DNA of 49,648 nt, taken from JAOADN01 sp049323795. GTDB taxonomy: Bacteria > Pseudomonadota > Alphaproteobacteria > Rhodobacterales > Rhodobacteraceae. Position numbers and translations under genes: made by a program. Location: contig JBMOOH010000056.1 in the NCBI GenBank assembly GCA_049323795.1, positions 1 through 49,648 of the forward strand, read 5' to 3'. Position 1 is the stretch's first letter, and each line of letters begins with the position of its first letter. Under the pieces are notes generated by a model. It did not search any database and was not told the DNA's origin. It saw nothing but the letters and a program-made list of their open reading frames with translations. Of the stretch, positions 8,683-17,095 are shown in pieces.

Positions 8683-9585
8683 TCAGGGCTCGACGCGGTA
8701 ACCCGCGGCGGCCATCACCCGGTGGAGTTCCCGGTTGCCCCGGGTGGACCATTCGAGCGGCGGCGCCTTCTTGGGGTCCTGCTCGGCCTCGACCACGAAC
8801 CACCCCTCGTAGCCGTGGCTGGCGAGGCGCCCGACGATCGCCTCGAAGTCGAGGCTTCCGTCGCCCGGCACGGTGAAGGCGCCCTTCCACACGGCGTCGA
8901 GGAAGCTGTCCCGCGACCAGTCGAGCGCACGGATCACCTCCATCCGCACGTCCTTGGTGTGGACATGGCTGATCCGCCGGTGGTGCCTGTCGATCACGCC
9001 GAACACGTCGCCCCCGGCGAAGGCCAGGTGGCCGGTATCGTAGAGCAGCGGGATACCCTCGCCCGAGTTTGCAATGAAGGCGTCGATCTCGTTTTCGAAC
9101 TGCACCACGGCGCCCATGTGGTGGTGATAGGCGAGCGGCATCCCCTGTCCGGCGCACCATTCGCCGAAGGCCGTCATGGCGCGCCCGTAGGTCCGCATCT
9201 CGTCGTCCGAGAGGCGCCGCTTGCGGGAAAGCGGCGTTCCGCGTTCACCCTGGATCGAGCCTGCGACCTCGCCATAGACGATGCAGGGGGCCCCGGCCGC
9301 GATGAAGAGGTCCATCTGGGCGCGGATCCGGTCCTTGTTCGCCTCGATGTCGCCCTCGAGGATCGTGCCCGAGAACCAGCCGCCGCAGACGGCGACCCCG
9401 TGCCTCGACAGGATCGGACTGAGTTCGGCATAGCTCATCGGGAAGCGGCGGCCGGTCTCGCAGCCGGTATAGCCGGCATGCGCGACCTGCCGCAGGCACT
9501 CATCGAGGCTCACGTCGTCGGAAAGTTCCACGAGGTCGTCGTTCCACCAGCAGATCGGTGAAATCCCCAGCCTGGCCTTCAGCAT
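8683..9585 (-). CDS. iolE: Myo-inosose-2 dehydratase (IolE-like), sugar-phosphate-isomerase fold
   Basis: 300-residue TIM-barrel protein of the AP endonuclease 2 / xylose isomerase-like family, closest in remembered pattern to IolE, which dehydrates 2-keto-myo-inositol. Shared blocks are ISPICWWNDDL at the N-terminus, LAYHHHMGAVVQ (about 150), LLYDTGHLAFAGGD (about 185), ISHVHTKDVR (about 213), GAFTVPGDGSLDF (about 243) and FVVEAEQDPKKA (about 268). The His, Asp and Glu residues in these blocks are the metal ligands of the fold. ATG 9585 was selected because the family begins directly with this segment; the open frame extends far upstream without homology. It diverges from the HpcH/HpaI aldolase across a 294-bp gap. 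Other iol genes (iolB, C, D) are absent, so the true substrate may be a related ketose. The gene symbol is by similarity only. Confidence 0.8.
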   Translation of the reverse strand: MLKARLGISPICWWNDDLVELSDDVSLDECLRQVAHAGYTGCETGRRFPMSYAELSPILSRHGVAVCGGWFSGTILEGDIEANKDRIRAQMDLFIAAGAPCIVYGEVAGSIQGERGTPLSRKRRLSDDEMRTYGRAMTAFGEWCAGQGMPLAYHHHMGAVVQFENEIDAFIANSGEGIPLLYDTGHLAFAGGDVFGVIDRHHRRISHVHTKDVRMEVIRALDWSRDSFLDAVWKGAFTVPGDGSLDFEAIVGRLASHGYEGWFVVEAEQDPKKAPPLEWSTRGNRELHRVMAAAGYRVEP

Positions 9586-9879
9586 GTCGCCCCCCGCCTC
9601 CCTTCGCGCCGTTTCCTGCGGATCGCGCGCCGCCCGGCACCGGGCTACAGACGACGGGGACGATCGGCAAGGGCATCCTGCCGCCGCCGCCCCTTGCCCG
9701 GCCCGGACGCTGACGAAAGATCGGCAGCACCGCCCCCGCCGCCCGGCCCGGCGCGGGCCGCCGCACGGCCGGAGGCAGATTGACTTTCGCCTCCGAGCGC
9801 CGCGAATTGGGGCGGGGGCCGGGATTCGGACCCGGATTCGGGCCGTGAACCGCGCCCGCCACCCCGCGGAGACGACGAC
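9586..9879. promoter_or_regulatory. Divergent intergenic region between iolE-like and aldolase genes
   Basis: A 294-bp GC-rich gap between two divergently transcribed genes must carry both promoters. An 8-bp perfect inverted repeat, GGCAAGGG at 9666-9673 with CCCTTGCC at 9691-9698, could be an operator or hairpin. TTGACT at 9780-9785 is a possible -35 element for the rightward gene, but no convincing -10 follows at normal spacing. No open reading frame of interest is seen. Confidence 0.3.
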
Positions 9880-10692
9880 ATGATACCGAACCGCCTGAAG
9901 GAGATCTGGGCCGCGGGGCGTGCCACGGCCAATGGCTGGCTGTCGATCGGAAATCCCTTCGTGGCCGAGATCATGGCCGCCCAGGGCTACGATTCGCTCA
10001 CCATCGACATGCAGCACGGCGCGCTCGACTACGCTGCCGCGCTGCCCATGCTGCAGGCGATGCGCGCCTCGGGGGTCGTCCCGCTGGTCCGCGTGCCGTG
10101 GCTTGACCCCGGCGCGGTGATGAAGGCGCTCGACGCCGGCGCCTACGGGATCATCTGCCCGATGATCAACACCCCCGACGAGGCCGCGCGGCTGGTCAGC
10201 TACCTCCGCTACCCGCCCGCGGGCCTGCGGAGCTTCGGACCGACCCGCGCCGCCTATGCAGCCGGGCCGGACTATGCCGCCGAGGCGAACGCCAACATCC
10301 TTGCCTTCGCCATGGTGGAAACCGCCGAGGCGCTGGAGAACGTGGACGCGATCGCGGCCACGCCGGGGCTCGACGGCATCTATGTCGGTCCCGCCGACCT
10401 GGCGATGAGTCTCTCCGCGAACAGGCTTGCGGCCGGGTTCGACCGCGAGGAGCCGATGATGACCGAGGCCTTCCGCAAGGTGGCCGAAGCCTGCCGGCGC
10501 GCCGGAATCGTCGCCGCGCTGCATTGCGGCACGGCGGAATACGCCGCCCGCGCGGTCGGCTGGGGCTACCGGATGACCACGCTGGGCGGCGGCGACGCGC
10601 GGCTGCTGGCGGCGGCCGCGGCGGCCGGGGTTGCGCGCTTCCGCGACCTGACCTCGGGACAGGCGGCGGCGGTGCCTGCGGGAACCTACTGA
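9880..10692 (+). CDS. HpcH/HpaI-family class II pyruvate aldolase
   Basis: 270-residue aldolase/citrate-lyase-fold protein. The family catalyses reversible retro-aldol cleavage of 2-keto-3-deoxy or 4-hydroxy-2-keto acids to pyruvate plus an aldehyde, using a divalent metal. Visible active-site blocks are the catalytic His in TIDMQHGALD (His46), the pyruvate-binding Arg in PLVRVPW (about 71), the metal-ligand Glu in FAMVETAEALEN (about 148) and Asp in YVGPADLAMSL (about 175). The length is normal. The ATG at 9880 gives the family start. With a Gfo/Idh/MocA dehydrogenase 97 bp downstream and a dehydratase diverging upstream, it fits a dehydrogenase-dehydratase-aldolase sugar-acid route. An L-rhamnonate- or glucarate-type aldolase (RhmA/GarL) is possible given the nearby rhamnose genes, but the substrate is inference. 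Confidence 0.85.
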   Translation: MIPNRLKEIWAAGRATANGWLSIGNPFVAEIMAAQGYDSLTIDMQHGALDYAAALPMLQAMRASGVVPLVRVPWLDPGAVMKALDAGAYGIICPMINTPDEAARLVSYLRYPPAGLRSFGPTRAAYAAGPDYAAEANANILAFAMVETAEALENVDAIAATPGLDGIYVGPADLAMSLSANRLAAGFDREEPMMTEAFRKVAEACRRAGIVAALHCGTAEYAARAVGWGYRMTTLGGGDARLLAAAAAAGVARFRDLTSGQAAAVPAGTY

Positions 10693-10730
10693 TGCGCCGT
10701 CCGCGCTTCAGAGAATGGGCGAATAACGTC

Positions 10731-10752
10731 GTTCAGCCAATTGTTTCTGAAC
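10731..10752. promoter_or_regulatory. Dyad upstream of the Gfo/Idh/MocA gene
   Basis: The 97-bp gap before the dehydrogenase is distinctly AT-richer than its surroundings. It contains the inverted repeat GTTCAG (10731-10736) and CTGAAC (10747-10752) with a 10-base spacer, 38 bp before the ATG. This is a plausible operator, which would give the dehydrogenase its own control. No matched regulator is identified. Confidence 0.3.
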
Positions 10753-10789
10753 CTATCCGTTCCACGTTCCTTACCGACTGGATGGACTG

Positions 10790-11911
10790 ATGGCCAAACC
10801 GGCCCTGAACATCGGCCTGATCGGCACCGGCTTCATGGGCAAGGCGCATGCTCTCGCCTTCGTCGCGGCGCCGCGGGTCTTCGACCTTGCCGCCGAGCCG
10901 GTGCTTCACACCGTGGCCGACGTGACCCGCGACGCCGCGCAGCGTGCCGCGGATACCTACGGCTTCACCCGTGCGACCGGCGACTGGCGCAGGCTGGTTG
11001 CGGACCCCGACATCGACATCGTGTCGGTGACCGCACCGAACGCGCTGCACAAGGAGATGTCGCTCGCCGCGATCGCCGCCGGAAAGCACGTCTACTGCGA
11101 AAAGCCGCTCGCCCCGCGGGCGGCCGATGCGCGCGAGATGGTCGAGGCCGCCGAGGCGCGCGGGGTCAGGACACAGGTCGGCTTCAACTATCTCTGCAAT
11201 CCGATGATGGCACTGGCCCGCGAGATGATCGGGGCCGGCGAGATCGGCGAGATCCGGGGATTCCGCGGCGTCCATGCCGAGGACTACATGGCGGACGCGG
11301 CAAGTCCCTTCACGTTCCGCCACGACCCCGCGGGGGGCGGCGCGCTGGCCGACATCGGCAGCCACATCCTCGCCACCGCCGAGTTCCTCGCCGGCCCCAT
11401 CACGCGCGTCCTCGGCGACTGCGTCACGATGATCCCCGAGCGCAGCGACGGCCGGGGCGGCCGCCGGAGGATCGAGGTCGACGACATCGGCCGCGCCTTC
11501 CTGCGGTTTCAGAGCGGTGCCACGGGGGCGATCGAGGCGAACTGGATCTCGACCGGGCGCAAGATGCAGCACGACTTCGAGATCTACGGCACCAGGGGGG
11601 CGCTCGCCTTCAGCCAGGAACACTTCAACGTGCTGCACTTCTTCTCGGCCTCGGACGCCCGCGGGCGGCAGGGATTCCGGCGCATCGAGGCCGGACCGGA
11701 CCACGCCCCCTACGGCCTCTTCTGCGTGGCGGCCGGACACCAGCTCGGCTTCAACGACCTGAAGGCGATCGAGGCGGCGCGCTTTGTCGATGCCGTTGCC
11801 GGGCGCCGGCAGGAACCCTTCGGCTTCCGCAGCGGGCTGCGTATCCAGACCCTCGTGGAAGCCGTCGCCGACTCGGCCCGCAGCGGCGGCTGGGTGGACG
11901 TCCCGGCCTGA
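10790..11911 (+). CDS. Gfo/Idh/MocA family NAD(P)-dependent oxidoreductase
   Basis: 373-residue dehydrogenase of the glucose-fructose oxidoreductase / inositol dehydrogenase family. The N-terminal Rossmann domain opens with IGLIGTGFMGKAH (G12-x-G14-x2-G17). The cofactor-side CEKPLA motif is at about residue 102, with the Lys conserved. The C-terminal alpha/beta domain includes DIGSHILATAEFL, where the Asp and His are the usual substrate-binding and catalytic residues. These enzymes oxidise a hydroxyl on a sugar, inositol or sugar acid. It follows the aldolase on the same strand with a 97-bp gap. Together with the diverging IolE-like dehydratase it suggests an inositol-like or deoxysugar oxidation route. 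The exact substrate is not recoverable from sequence. Confidence 0.88.
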   Translation: MAKPALNIGLIGTGFMGKAHALAFVAAPRVFDLAAEPVLHTVADVTRDAAQRAADTYGFTRATGDWRRLVADPDIDIVSVTAPNALHKEMSLAAIAAGKHVYCEKPLAPRAADAREMVEAAEARGVRTQVGFNYLCNPMMALAREMIGAGEIGEIRGFRGVHAEDYMADAASPFTFRHDPAGGGALADIGSHILATAEFLAGPITRVLGDCVTMIPERSDGRGGRRRIEVDDIGRAFLRFQSGATGAIEANWISTGRKMQHDFEIYGTRGALAFSQEHFNVLHFFSASDARGRQGFRRIEAGPDHAPYGLFCVAAGHQLGFNDLKAIEAARFVDAVAGRRQEPFGFRSGLRIQTLVEAVADSARSGGWVDVPA

Positions 11912-12006
11912 CACCGGGCCGCCGGGGCCCATCCGTGCCGCGCCGGGCATCGCGCCGCCGCGCCCCTCCATGACGCCTTACCGTCAGGAAGCGGGCGCTT
12001 CGCCGC

Positions 12007-12837
12007 TCAGGGCGCGGCGGTGGCCGTCATCGTGACCGGTCCCCCGTCCACCCTGACCCGCAGGGCCAATCCGCCGCCCTCGGCGGCATGTGCCTCGGCC
12101 AGCGCGGCCTGTCCGCAGATGTGCGGGGCGACCCCCCTGTAGGAAAAGACCGAGGGCGCGCGGCCGAACACGCGGGTGGCGAGGTTGAGCAGGACGATCG
12201 CCTGCAGGGGTCCGTGAACGACGAGACCGGCATAGCCCTCGACCCGGCGCGCATAATCGGGGTCGTAGTGGATGCGGTGGCCGTTGAACGTCAGGGCCGA
12301 GTAGCGGAAGAGCAGCGTGGGGGTGGACGTGAAGGCGGCCGAGGCTGCCGGCGGGCCGATGTCGGGCGCGGCCGGCGGCGGGGCCGCTCCGGAACCCGGC
12401 CTGTGCTCTTCGCGGTAGACGATGTCCTGCCGTTCCTCGACGGCCGGCCGGCCGTCGGCCAGGAACCGGTTGCGGAGCGTCACGAATCCGAGCTTGCCGG
12501 AACCGCCCTCCTTCAGGGCGATCTTCTCCACCGTGCTCTCGCGCGTCACCGTCTGGCCGGTCGCGAAGTCGCCGAGAAGGCGCAGCTCGCCCCCGGCCCA
12601 CATGCGGCGGGCAAGCGGCAGGGCCGGAATGAACAGGCCGGTCCGCGGGTGCCCGTCCCGGCCGAGCAGGGCCGGCGGAACGATTTCGGGGTTCGTGGCC
12701 CAGAAAATCCCGAGCGGAACGGGACGGTCCGCGAGGAGGCCGTCGAGCGTCGCACGGAATTCCGCCACCAGACGGGGGGCGAGCGTTTCGCTCCGCTCGG
12801 TCCTGCGCCCGATCCAGTCCTCGTAGCCGTCCGTCAT
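12007..12837 (-). CDS. MaoC/FAS1-like dehydratase, mesaconyl-CoA hydratase-like
   Basis: 276-residue double hot-dog hydratase. The N-terminal half (DWIGRRTERSETLAPRL...) is a FAS1-like dehydratase domain. The C-terminal half has LLFRYSALTFNGHRIHYD and GLVVHGPLQAILL-like blocks, where the His after FNGH and the Asp of the hydratase motif are expected active-site residues. The pattern resembles mesaconyl-C4-CoA or itaconyl-CoA hydratases of Rhodobacteraceae and Chloroflexus, but related beta-hydroxyacyl-CoA hydratases cannot be excluded. ATG 12837 was chosen because MTDGYEDWIGR is the typical family start; the frame is open further upstream without similarity. It faces the Gfo/Idh gene convergently, and no CoA-transferase or ligase is adjacent, so it looks like a single-gene unit. 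Confidence 0.75.
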   Translation of the reverse strand: MTDGYEDWIGRRTERSETLAPRLVAEFRATLDGLLADRPVPLGIFWATNPEIVPPALLGRDGHPRTGLFIPALPLARRMWAGGELRLLGDFATGQTVTRESTVEKIALKEGGSGKLGFVTLRNRFLADGRPAVEERQDIVYREEHRPGSGAAPPPAAPDIGPPAASAAFTSTPTLLFRYSALTFNGHRIHYDPDYARRVEGYAGLVVHGPLQAIVLLNLATRVFGRAPSVFSYRGVAPHICGQAALAEAHAAEGGGLALRVRVDGGPVTMTATAAP

Positions 12838-13174
12838 CGCCGTCTCCGCCGAAGTGCCGCAATCCCGGCTGCGCCATCCTGCCGGGCACGCCGGGACAGC
12901 CGGCGCGGGCAGACCATGGATCGTTGTGACTTTCCTGCGCAAGCCCCGTTCGCCTTCGGGCCGGACGCCCGCCGCCCGCAGTCCCGCCTCCGGCAGGCGT
13001 CAACTCCGGTTTCGGGATTGCGGGTCGCGCGGCCCGACCGGCCCCGGGGCATCGGACAGCCGCGGCTGCGGGCGTCCGCGGGTATCTGCGGATGTGTCAC
13101 CACGGCCCCATGGCACCCGAGGCACGCCGGCGGGGTTCGTGCCCGGCGGCGGCGCCCGTTCAGGACGCAGTCGT
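12838..13174. other. 337-bp GC-rich intergenic gap, no gene recognised
   Basis: This stretch lies upstream of the MaoC-type gene and downstream of rhaK, both on the minus strand. It should contain the MaoC gene promoter and the end of the rhaK-rhaR transcript. All frames are open by GC bias, but none gives a recognisable protein. Confidence 0.5.
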
Positions 13175-14524
13175 TCAGGAAGCGCCCGCCTCGCTTCTCC
13201 AGCGGTCGCGGTAGCCCGCCAGCCCCGCCGGCGCCCGAGGGGCAACCGGGCTCAGGACGGCGCGGAAGGGCACGGGGCGCCCTGCCGCCTCGAAGGCCAG
13301 CGCCGCGGCGCCCATCGCGGTTCCTTCGGAATTGCCCGTCGCCGAGAGCGTCTGGCCCTCGCGCAGCGCCGCGACGAGCCCGAGCAGCGCGCCGTTCTGC
13401 GCAAGGCCTCCGTCGAGCACGATCGGCCCGTGCGAGCGGAGGTTGTCGAGCGTCACGTCCAGCATGAGCGCCACGTAGAGCGTGGCGACGGCGGTCCTCT
13501 CGGCGGCGGTCCGGACCGGACCGAGCACCTTCCCCGCGCGGCCCGGACAGGGGCCGCCGGGCGCGAAGGACGGCAGCGCCCGAAGCCCGGCCGAGACCGC
13601 GCGCGCGACCGCATCGGGGCCGGCCTCGACGCGCGCCGCGCCCGAGATGACATCGAACTCCCGCCCGCCCATGAAGCGGGCCGTCGCCACGGGCTCGCCC
13701 CTCACCGTGACGTTGGCCAGCATGTCGCGCGATGCGTCGAGCACGCTCAGCGGGCAGCCCGGGTTGAACACGATGACCCATGTTCCCGTCGATACCAGCG
13801 TGAAGCTCCCGAGCCCGAGACCGCGGTAGAAATGGAAGGCGGCGTTGCTGTCGTGGACGCCGTTGTGGACCGGCACGTCCCGGCCGCCGATGCGGACGGC
13901 GCCCATCACCGTTCCTGCCGGCACGAGCGGGGGGAACTTCGCGCGCCAGCCGAAGCCGTCCACGAGGCTGCTGAAATCGCCCGCCAGCGGGTTCCAGAGA
14001 TGCGAATGGCAGCCGAGGAAGCTGACCTCGGAGGCGAGGGCACCCGTCAGACGCCAGACCCAGTACTGCGGATAGGACAGGATGTGGTCGGCCGAGGCCA
14101 CCAGCCCCGGCGACTGCCATTCGCGCAGGAAGATGTGGCGCGCATAGTTCAGGCCGCCCGGCAGATCGGGCGAGAAGGTTTCCGCGAAGGCGGGCACGTG
14201 CGGGCGGAACGCCGCCTCGGCCTCGTCCGGCATCTCCTGTTCGTAGTCGAGGATCGGCGCGGCGAGCCTGCCGTCGCGGATCAGCGCGAAGGCGCAGCCA
14301 TGCGTGGCGATCATCACGCCGGTCAGCAGGAAATCCCGTGAAAGCTCCTCGAGCGTGGCCCGGAGCCAGGCCTCGATCCCCTCGGCATCCAGACAGCGCG
14401 ACCCCGCGACGACGACGGGGGCGCGGTGGGTCCGTCGCTCGGCCAGCGTCTCGCCCGTCGGCGAGAACAGCACGAGCTTGGCATTCGTCTTGCCGAGATC
14501 GAATACCGCGAGCGCCTGGGTCAT
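13175..14524 (-). CDS. rhaK: FGGY-family sugar kinase, probable L-rhamnulokinase
   Basis: 449-residue FGGY kinase of the actin-like ATPase fold. The N-terminal phosphate-1 motif is VFDLGKTNAKL (residues 7-17). The second domain has STGTWVIVF (about 245) and the adenosine-binding LDGGLAQNGALLG (about 360). Members phosphorylate ketoses or pentuloses. Location in a rhamnose locus next to a DeoR regulator and opposite a rhamnose-type ABC importer supports L-rhamnulose as substrate, matching RhaK of Rhizobium leguminosarum, where the kinase has also been linked to transport activity. The gene overlaps the rhaR stop region by 4 bp (ATGA at 14521-14524), so rhaR and rhaK are translationally coupled with rhaR first. 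L-fuculokinase is the main alternative if the locus were for fucose, but the isomerase at 22391 is of the rhamnose type. Confidence 0.8.
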   Translation of the reverse strand: MTQALAVFDLGKTNAKLVLFSPTGETLAERRTHRAPVVVAGSRCLDAEGIEAWLRATLEELSRDFLLTGVMIATHGCAFALIRDGRLAAPILDYEQEMPDEAEAAFRPHVPAFAETFSPDLPGGLNYARHIFLREWQSPGLVASADHILSYPQYWVWRLTGALASEVSFLGCHSHLWNPLAGDFSSLVDGFGWRAKFPPLVPAGTVMGAVRIGGRDVPVHNGVHDSNAAFHFYRGLGLGSFTLVSTGTWVIVFNPGCPLSVLDASRDMLANVTVRGEPVATARFMGGREFDVISGAARVEAGPDAVARAVSAGLRALPSFAPGGPCPGRAGKVLGPVRTAAERTAVATLYVALMLDVTLDNLRSHGPIVLDGGLAQNGALLGLVAALREGQTLSATGNSEGTAMGAAALAFEAAGRPVPFRAVLSPVAPRAPAGLAGYRDRWRSEAGAS

Positions 14525-15312
14525 GCGGCGTCCCCTCCTTCCGCGGGCACCTGTGCGACGATGACGGGTATTCCCGCCTCGTCGAGCATCCGCAGCGCCT
14601 CGGGCGCGATCCCGTCATCGGTGATGACGATGCCGATGCGGGACAGTCCGACAAGGCCGTAGCGGGCCCGGAGCTTGAACTTGCTGCTGTCGGCGAGCAC
14701 CACGACCTCGTCGGCGCGCGCCAGAAGCCTTTCCGCCTCGCGCACGATCAGGGGATTTGACTCCATCGACCCGGCGGGGCCGAAGGCCTGCGCGCCGATG
14801 AAGAACTTCGAAGCGTAGAACTCGGGCATCGCGCCCGAGGCCGGAAAGAGGATGCCCGGCTCGCGGTAGAGATCGCCCCCCGACAGGGTCAGGTGGCAGG
14901 AGCCGTGCTGCGACAGCATGGCGGCCAGCGGCATCGAGTTGGTGAAGATGCGCACGTTCCTGCGGGCGAGCCGCTCTGCAAAGAGCTGGCAGGTCGAACC
15001 GCCGTGGATGATAATCGAATCGCCGTCGCTCACGAGCTTCTCGGCCTCGGCGGCGATGGCGCGCTTGGCGGCGACGGCGAGCATCCGGTTCTCGCCGAAG
15101 GGGCGCGCCGAGAGGCGCTCGGGCGGAACATGCTCGCGCGCGGCGATCCCGCCGAAGACCTTGCGGACCTGGCCCGCGCCGTGAAGCTTGGCGATGTCGC
15201 GGCGGATCGTGGCGGGCGATGCCTGAAGGATGTCCTGGAGGTCGCGCACGGTGGCGAAGGGCCGGGTCCTCAGGACCTGCAGGATGAGAGTATGACGATC
15301 ATTTTCGCTCAT
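14521..15312 (-). CDS. rhaR: DeoR-family transcriptional regulator of the rhamnose locus
   Basis: 263-residue DeoR/GlpR-type regulator. An N-terminal winged helix-turn-helix spans about residues 5-60 (LILQVLRTRPFATVRDLQ, then SPATIRRDIAKL as recognition helix). A C-terminal sugar-phosphate-isomerase-like sensor domain contains IIIHGGSTCQ and GLVGLSRIGIVITDDG, the latter near the usual Lys/Asp effector-binding segment. DeoR proteins generally repress sugar genes and respond to phosphorylated intermediates, here presumably a RhaK product. It is divergent from rhaT with a 277-bp shared promoter region and is translationally coupled to rhaK downstream. ATG 15312 was chosen because MSENDRHTLIL leads straight into the HTH. 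Confidence 0.87.
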   Translation of the reverse strand: MSENDRHTLILQVLRTRPFATVRDLQDILQASPATIRRDIAKLHGAGQVRKVFGGIAAREHVPPERLSARPFGENRMLAVAAKRAIAAEAEKLVSDGDSIIIHGGSTCQLFAERLARRNVRIFTNSMPLAAMLSQHGSCHLTLSGGDLYREPGILFPASGAMPEFYASKFFIGAQAFGPAGSMESNPLIVREAERLLARADEVVVLADSSKFKLRARYGLVGLSRIGIVITDDGIAPEALRMLDEAGIPVIVAQVPAEGGDAA

Positions 15313-15388
15313 TCATGGCATCCGTCTTTCAGACAAATGATCGTATTTCATCGCAATCGGCGAATATCTGCGGCCGACCCATTGCCAC

Positions 15389-15417
15389 TTGACGAATTTC
15401 CCTCAGCCTTGTTTATT
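15389..15417 (+). promoter_or_regulatory. Candidate promoter for the rhaTPQSD operon
   Basis: TTGACG at 15389-15394, 17 bases, then TTTATT at 15412-15417 form a sigma-70-like promoter in the AT-richest part of the rhaR-rhaT gap. The -35 match is strong and the -10 match weak. The transcript would carry a leader of about 165 bases before the GTG start of rhaT. The operator for RhaR should lie nearby, around 15320-15420, but I could not define a clean repeat. Confidence 0.4.
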
Positions 15418-15589
15418 GATACTCAGAAGGTGCGGGGTTGTAAAACAGAACCTGCGACAGGAGCGGGTCGGACCGGACCATCACGCAGGCGGGGCCGCCC
15501 CGCAGGCGAAGGGAGGATGCGATGGATTGCGCAGCCGGAACGCCCCGCCGCGCCCCCTGGCCGCCCTCTCCGGCGGCGGAGCCGGACCT

Positions 15590-17095
15590 GTGACGCCGCT
15601 GATCGAACTTCGCGGCATCTCCAAGTCCTTCGGACCGGTCCGCGTGCTGTCGGACGTGTCCTTCGATGTCCGTCCCGGCGAGGTCCACGCGCTTCTCGGC
15701 GAAAACGGCGCGGGCAAGTCCACGCTGATCAAGATCATGGGCGGCGTTCACAGGCCCGACGGCGGCGAGATCCGCGTCGGCGGCATCCCGGTCGCCTTCC
15801 CGACGCCCGGTGCGGCCGCGAAGGCGGGCGTGGCGATCGTCTATCAGGAGCTCCTGCTCTTTCCCGAGCTGAGTGTCGCCGAGAACATCTTCATCGGCCA
15901 CGCCCCGCGCGCGGCGCTGAACCGGCTCGACTGGAAAAGGATGCGGGCCGAGGCGCGGCGGTTGCTCGACGACCTCGACAGCCCGCATATCGACGTCGAT
16001 CAGGGCGTCGGAACCCTGTCGGTCGCCAATCGCCAGCGGGTCGAGATCGCCAAGGCGCTGAGCCAGAAGGCGCGCGTCGTGGTGATGGACGAACCGACCG
16101 CGTCCCTGACCGAAACGGACGTGGCCCAGCTCATGCAGATCGTGCGGCGCCTGCGCGGACGGGGCGTCGGCATCGTCTACATCAGCCACAAGCTGCCCGA
16201 AGTCCTCGCACTCGCCGACCGGGTGACGGTGCTGCGCGACGGAACGCTCGTCGGCACGGCGCCGATCGCGGAGGTGGACGAACCCAGGCTCGTCTCGATG
16301 ATGGTCGGCCGGTCGATCGACCAGCTCTTTCCGAAGGGCGAGCCGCGGATCGGCGCGCCGGTGCTCGAGGTGCGCGGGCTGAATTCCGGCCCGCTCGTCC
16401 GCGACATCTCGTTCACGCTCCGGGCAGGCGAAATCCTCGGGATCGCCGGCCTCGTCGGGTCGGGCCGCACCGAGCTTGCGCTGACCGTCTTCGGCATTAC
16501 CCCCGCCGCATCCGGGGAAATCCGGCTTGACGGCCGGCCCGTCCGCATCACCAGCCCGCGGCAGGCCCGCGATCTCGGCATCGCCTACGTCCCCGAGGAC
16601 CGGGGCGGACAGGGCCTCATCCGGTCGCAGACGATCGCGCAGAACATCGCCCATGCGGTGCTGGACCGGCTCACGCGGATGTTCGTCGTGAACCGGTCGG
16701 CCGAGGACCGCCTCGCCCGCGATTCGATCGCCCAGTTCGGCATCCGGGCGCGCGGACCGGACCAGGCGGTGCGGCAGCTTTCGGGCGGGAACCAGCAGAA
16801 GGTGGTGCTGGCGAAGTGGCTGGCGGTGAAGCCCCGCATCCTGATCATGGACGAGCCCACCCGCGGCATCGACGTCGGCGCGAAGTCGGAGATCCACGCG
16901 CTCATGTCGCGGCTCGCGGCGGAGGGTCTTGCCGTGCTGATGATCTCGTCCGAACTGCCCGAGGTGCTCGGGATGTCCGACCGCGTCCTGGTGATGCGCG
17001 AGGGCCGGATCGTGGCCGAGTTCGACCGCGCCGACGCGTCACCCGAAGCGGTGGGCACGGCGATGACGCAGTCGCGCCGGGGGGCTGCAGCATGA
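15590..17095 (+). CDS. rhaT: Rhamnose ABC importer, dual-domain ATPase
   Basis: 501-residue ATPase with two tandem ABC domains, the form used by CUT2 monosaccharide importers (RbsA/XylG type). Domain 1 has Walker A GENGAGKST (about 39-47), signature LSVANRQRVEI and Walker B VVVMDEPTASL. Domain 2 has a degenerate Walker A GLVGSGRTEL, signature LSGGNQQKVVLAKWL and Walker B ILIMDEPTRGID. Degeneracy in one site is normal in this subfamily. The GTG at 15590 was preferred over the far upstream ATG because TPLIELRGISKSFG is the usual start and a GGCGGAG site lies 6-10 bases before it. It overlaps rhaP by 4 bp (ATGA). It is first gene of the importer operon and energises uptake of L-rhamnose, judging by neighbours. 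Confidence 0.92.
   Translation: MTPLIELRGISKSFGPVRVLSDVSFDVRPGEVHALLGENGAGKSTLIKIMGGVHRPDGGEIRVGGIPVAFPTPGAAAKAGVAIVYQELLLFPELSVAENIFIGHAPRAALNRLDWKRMRAEARRLLDDLDSPHIDVDQGVGTLSVANRQRVEIAKALSQKARVVVMDEPTASLTETDVAQLMQIVRRLRGRGVGIVYISHKLPEVLALADRVTVLRDGTLVGTAPIAEVDEPRLVSMMVGRSIDQLFPKGEPRIGAPVLEVRGLNSGPLVRDISFTLRAGEILGIAGLVGSGRTELALTVFGITPAASGEIRLDGRPVRITSPRQARDLGIAYVPEDRGGQGLIRSQTIAQNIAHAVLDRLTRMFVVNRSAEDRLARDSIAQFGIRARGPDQAVRQLSGGNQQKVVLAKWLAVKPRILIMDEPTRGIDVGAKSEIHALMSRLAAEGLAVLMISSELPEVLGMSDRVLVMREGRIVAEFDRADASPEAVGTAMTQSRRGAAA

Noticed and set aside
8683..10524. 613-codon open frame including the IolE-like gene
   Set aside because: Only the last 300 codons match a protein family. The upstream part runs antisense to the aldolase gene and the intergenic region.
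13080..13150. A CLGCH (heme c-like) motif in a minus-strand frame upstream of the MaoC gene
   Set aside because: It is a single CxxCH with no signal peptide, start or conserved surroundings, inside a GC-rich non-coding gap. Chance is likelier.
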